From positions 1-5,470 of the forward strand of contig JAIRTD010000035.1 in NCBI GenBank assembly GCA_031255115.1: a DNA stretch of 5,470 nt, written 5' to 3'. Position numbers and translations under genes: made by a program. This DNA is from Spirochaetaceae bacterium. GTDB taxonomy: Bacteria; Spirochaetota; Spirochaetia; Treponematales; Breznakiellaceae. Shown piece by piece: positions 4,349 to 5,470 of this stretch (position 1 is the stretch's first letter; every line of letters starts with the position of its first letter). The notes below the pieces were generated by a model. That model saw nothing but the letters and a program-made list of their open reading frames with translations, was not told where the DNA came from and made no database searches.

Positions 4349-5470
4349 TCAGCGGCCTGTTTGTTTGGCGATTGTGGCGATGACCGCGTCAAGGTCAATG
4401 GGTTTGGCAAGATGACCGTTCATGCCGTTGGCAAGGCATTTGTCGACATCTTCCTTAAACGCGTTTGCCGTCATGGCGATAATCGGGACAGGCCCGCTCC
4501 GGCGGCCGGGCGCGTCCTGGGTGCTTCCGCCGGAAGAATACCGGGGGCGGCTTTGTTCAAACTCGCGGATTTTTCGGGCCGCTTCGTACCCGTCCATGCC
4601 GGGCATCTGGATATCCATGATTACAATGTCGTACAAATCAGGATTGGCAGTGAATTGGTCCACCGCGTCAATGCCGTTTTTTGCCACATCGATATGGATA
4701 TGGGTATCGGCAAGCAGGCTGATAAAGATTTCCTGGTTGATTTCGATATCCTCGGCAAGGAGGAGATGTATACCGGAAAAGTCGGGGCTTGCCGTTTCTT
4801 CGGGCGGCTCCTTGCCGGGCTGTTTTTCCGAACAGTCGATAATTTCGTTTATCGTATCCAATATTGAAGAAGGAAAAACAGGCTTGAGAATAAAACGGTG
4901 AATCCCCGCCTCTTTTGCGCTGCTTTCTATTTTGTTCCATTCGAGGAAGGTGGCCATAAGTACTACCGTATCTGTCTTGAGCTTGGTCTTGAGTTTCCGT
5001 ACCAAATCAAGGCAGCCAGTGTCAGGAAGTTTTTCGTCGAGAAAAATGATGTCATAGGGTTTTTCCGCTTCCGCGGCCCTGACAATCAGTTCCGCGGCGC
5101 TTTGGCCGCTATGGGCCTTGTCGGCGGTGATGGCAAGCTGCGCCAGTATGGAAACCAGATGTTCCCTGCTTTCTCCGTCGGCGGTAACCACAAGGGTCAT
5201 AAGATTCAAGGCCTGGATTTTGCCCGGTATTACCAGGTCGTTTTCCGGCGGCGCGGGAACAAGGAGTACTTCAAAAAAGAAGGTAGAACCCTGTTTCTGC
5301 CGGGATTCAACCCAGATACGGCCGCCCATTTTTTCTACAATGTTTTTGGAAATGGTAAGGCCCAGTCCTGTTCCTCCAAAACGTCGGGATATGCTGCCGT
5401 CAGCCTGTTCAAAAGAAAGAAAGAGTCTGCTTAGTTGTTCTTTGGATATGCCGATGCCGGTGTCGCTTAT
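4349..5470 (-). CDS. Hybrid sensor histidine kinase with two receiver domains (N-terminal part outside window)
   Basis: The frame is open from the right edge to a TGA at 4349-4351, giving 373 visible residues. Residues 1 to about 71 are the end of the HATPase domain: ISDTGIGI (the G1 box), the F-E-Q-A-D-x-S-x-S stretch, FGGTGLGLTISKNIVEKMGG (G2 box) and the GSTFFFEV strand. Receiver 1 (about 91-212) has its phosphoacceptor-position D145 in FLDEKLPD and K196 in LKP, but the usual acidic pair reads A-D (97-98). Receiver 2 (about 233-373) is complete: AED (E240, D241), D286 in VIMDIQMPGMDG, T334 in MTANAF and K356 in AKP. A glycine/serine-rich insert of about 20 residues (306-326) lies before the strand carrying T334. 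No HPt domain follows, so any phosphorelay would need a separate HPt protein. The sensor and dimerisation domains, and hence the signal, are not visible. Confidence 0.92.
   Translation of the reverse strand: MSDTGIGISKEQLSRLFLSFEQADGSISRRFGGTGLGLTISKNIVEKMGGRIWVESRQKQGSTFFFEVLLVPAPPENDLVIPGKIQALNLMTLVVTADGESREHLVSILAQLAITADKAHSGQSAAELIVRAAEAEKPYDIIFLDEKLPDTGCLDLVRKLKTKLKTDTVVLMATFLEWNKIESSAKEAGIHRFILKPVFPSSILDTINEIIDCSEKQPGKEPPEETASPDFSGIHLLLAEDIEINQEIFISLLADTHIHIDVAKNGIDAVDQFTANPDLYDIVIMDIQMPGMDGYEAARKIREFEQSRPRYSSGGSTQDAPGRRSGPVPIIAMTANAFKEDVDKCLANGMNGHLAKPIDLDAVIATIAKQTGR

Noticed and set aside
3710..4415. Rightward open frames antisense to cysK and its promoter region
   Set aside because: They mirror cysK codon structure, lack ribosome binding sites and have no recognisable protein features.
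4361..5434. Rightward open frames antisense to the kinase gene
   Set aside because: All motifs of the hybrid kinase are on the leftward strand; these frames show none.
1..5470. CRISPR array, tRNA, rRNA or insertion sequence
   Set aside because: No regularly spaced repeats, no tRNA-like cloverleaf, no rRNA sequence and no transposase were seen on either strand.

Overview
The window looks like chromosomal DNA from a spirochete, most plausibly a termite-gut-type Treponema. The reasons are a moderately GC-rich backbone, a spirochetal-style lipobox on a lipoprotein carrying InlB-type (Listeria-Bacteroides) repeats, a hybrid histidine kinase with two receiver domains, and a TPR protein. The organism is an inference; no rRNA or other decisive marker is present.

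Layout. Two genes run rightward at the left end: the last 106 codons of a TPR-repeat protein (1-321), then an aldo/keto reductase of the ferredoxin-tailed family (359-1163). The reductase is broken. Its TIM-barrel N-terminal part and its cysteine-rich C-terminal part are joined in different frames, with roughly 70 expected residues missing between them. Four genes run leftward from the right edge: a hybrid sensor kinase (5470-4349, N-terminus outside the window), cysK (4168-3248), cysE (3145-2348) and a putative lipoprotein (2289-1351). The two sets converge on a 187-bp gap (1164-1350) that holds several inverted repeats and a second copy of the leader sequence found in front of the lipoprotein gene.

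Function. CysE (serine O-acetyltransferase) and CysK (O-acetylserine sulfhydrylase) are the two consecutive steps from serine to cysteine, so the core of the window is a cysteine biosynthesis locus. The two genes seem to be separately controlled. cysK has a near-consensus sigma-70-type promoter (TTGACA, 17 bp, TACAAT), a strong ribosome binding site and its own intrinsic terminator. cysE follows with a TATAAT box so close to its ATG that the message may be leaderless. The lipoprotein has a promoter whose -35 box overlaps the cysE stop codon. The kinase, the TPR protein and the lipoprotein have no evident link to cysteine metabolism.

I did not find a new defence, mobile or RNA-based system. 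The points most worth a second look are the internally deleted reductase, the repeated leader sequence on both sides of the lipoprotein gene, the near-identical internal duplication in that gene, and the possible leaderless start of cysE.
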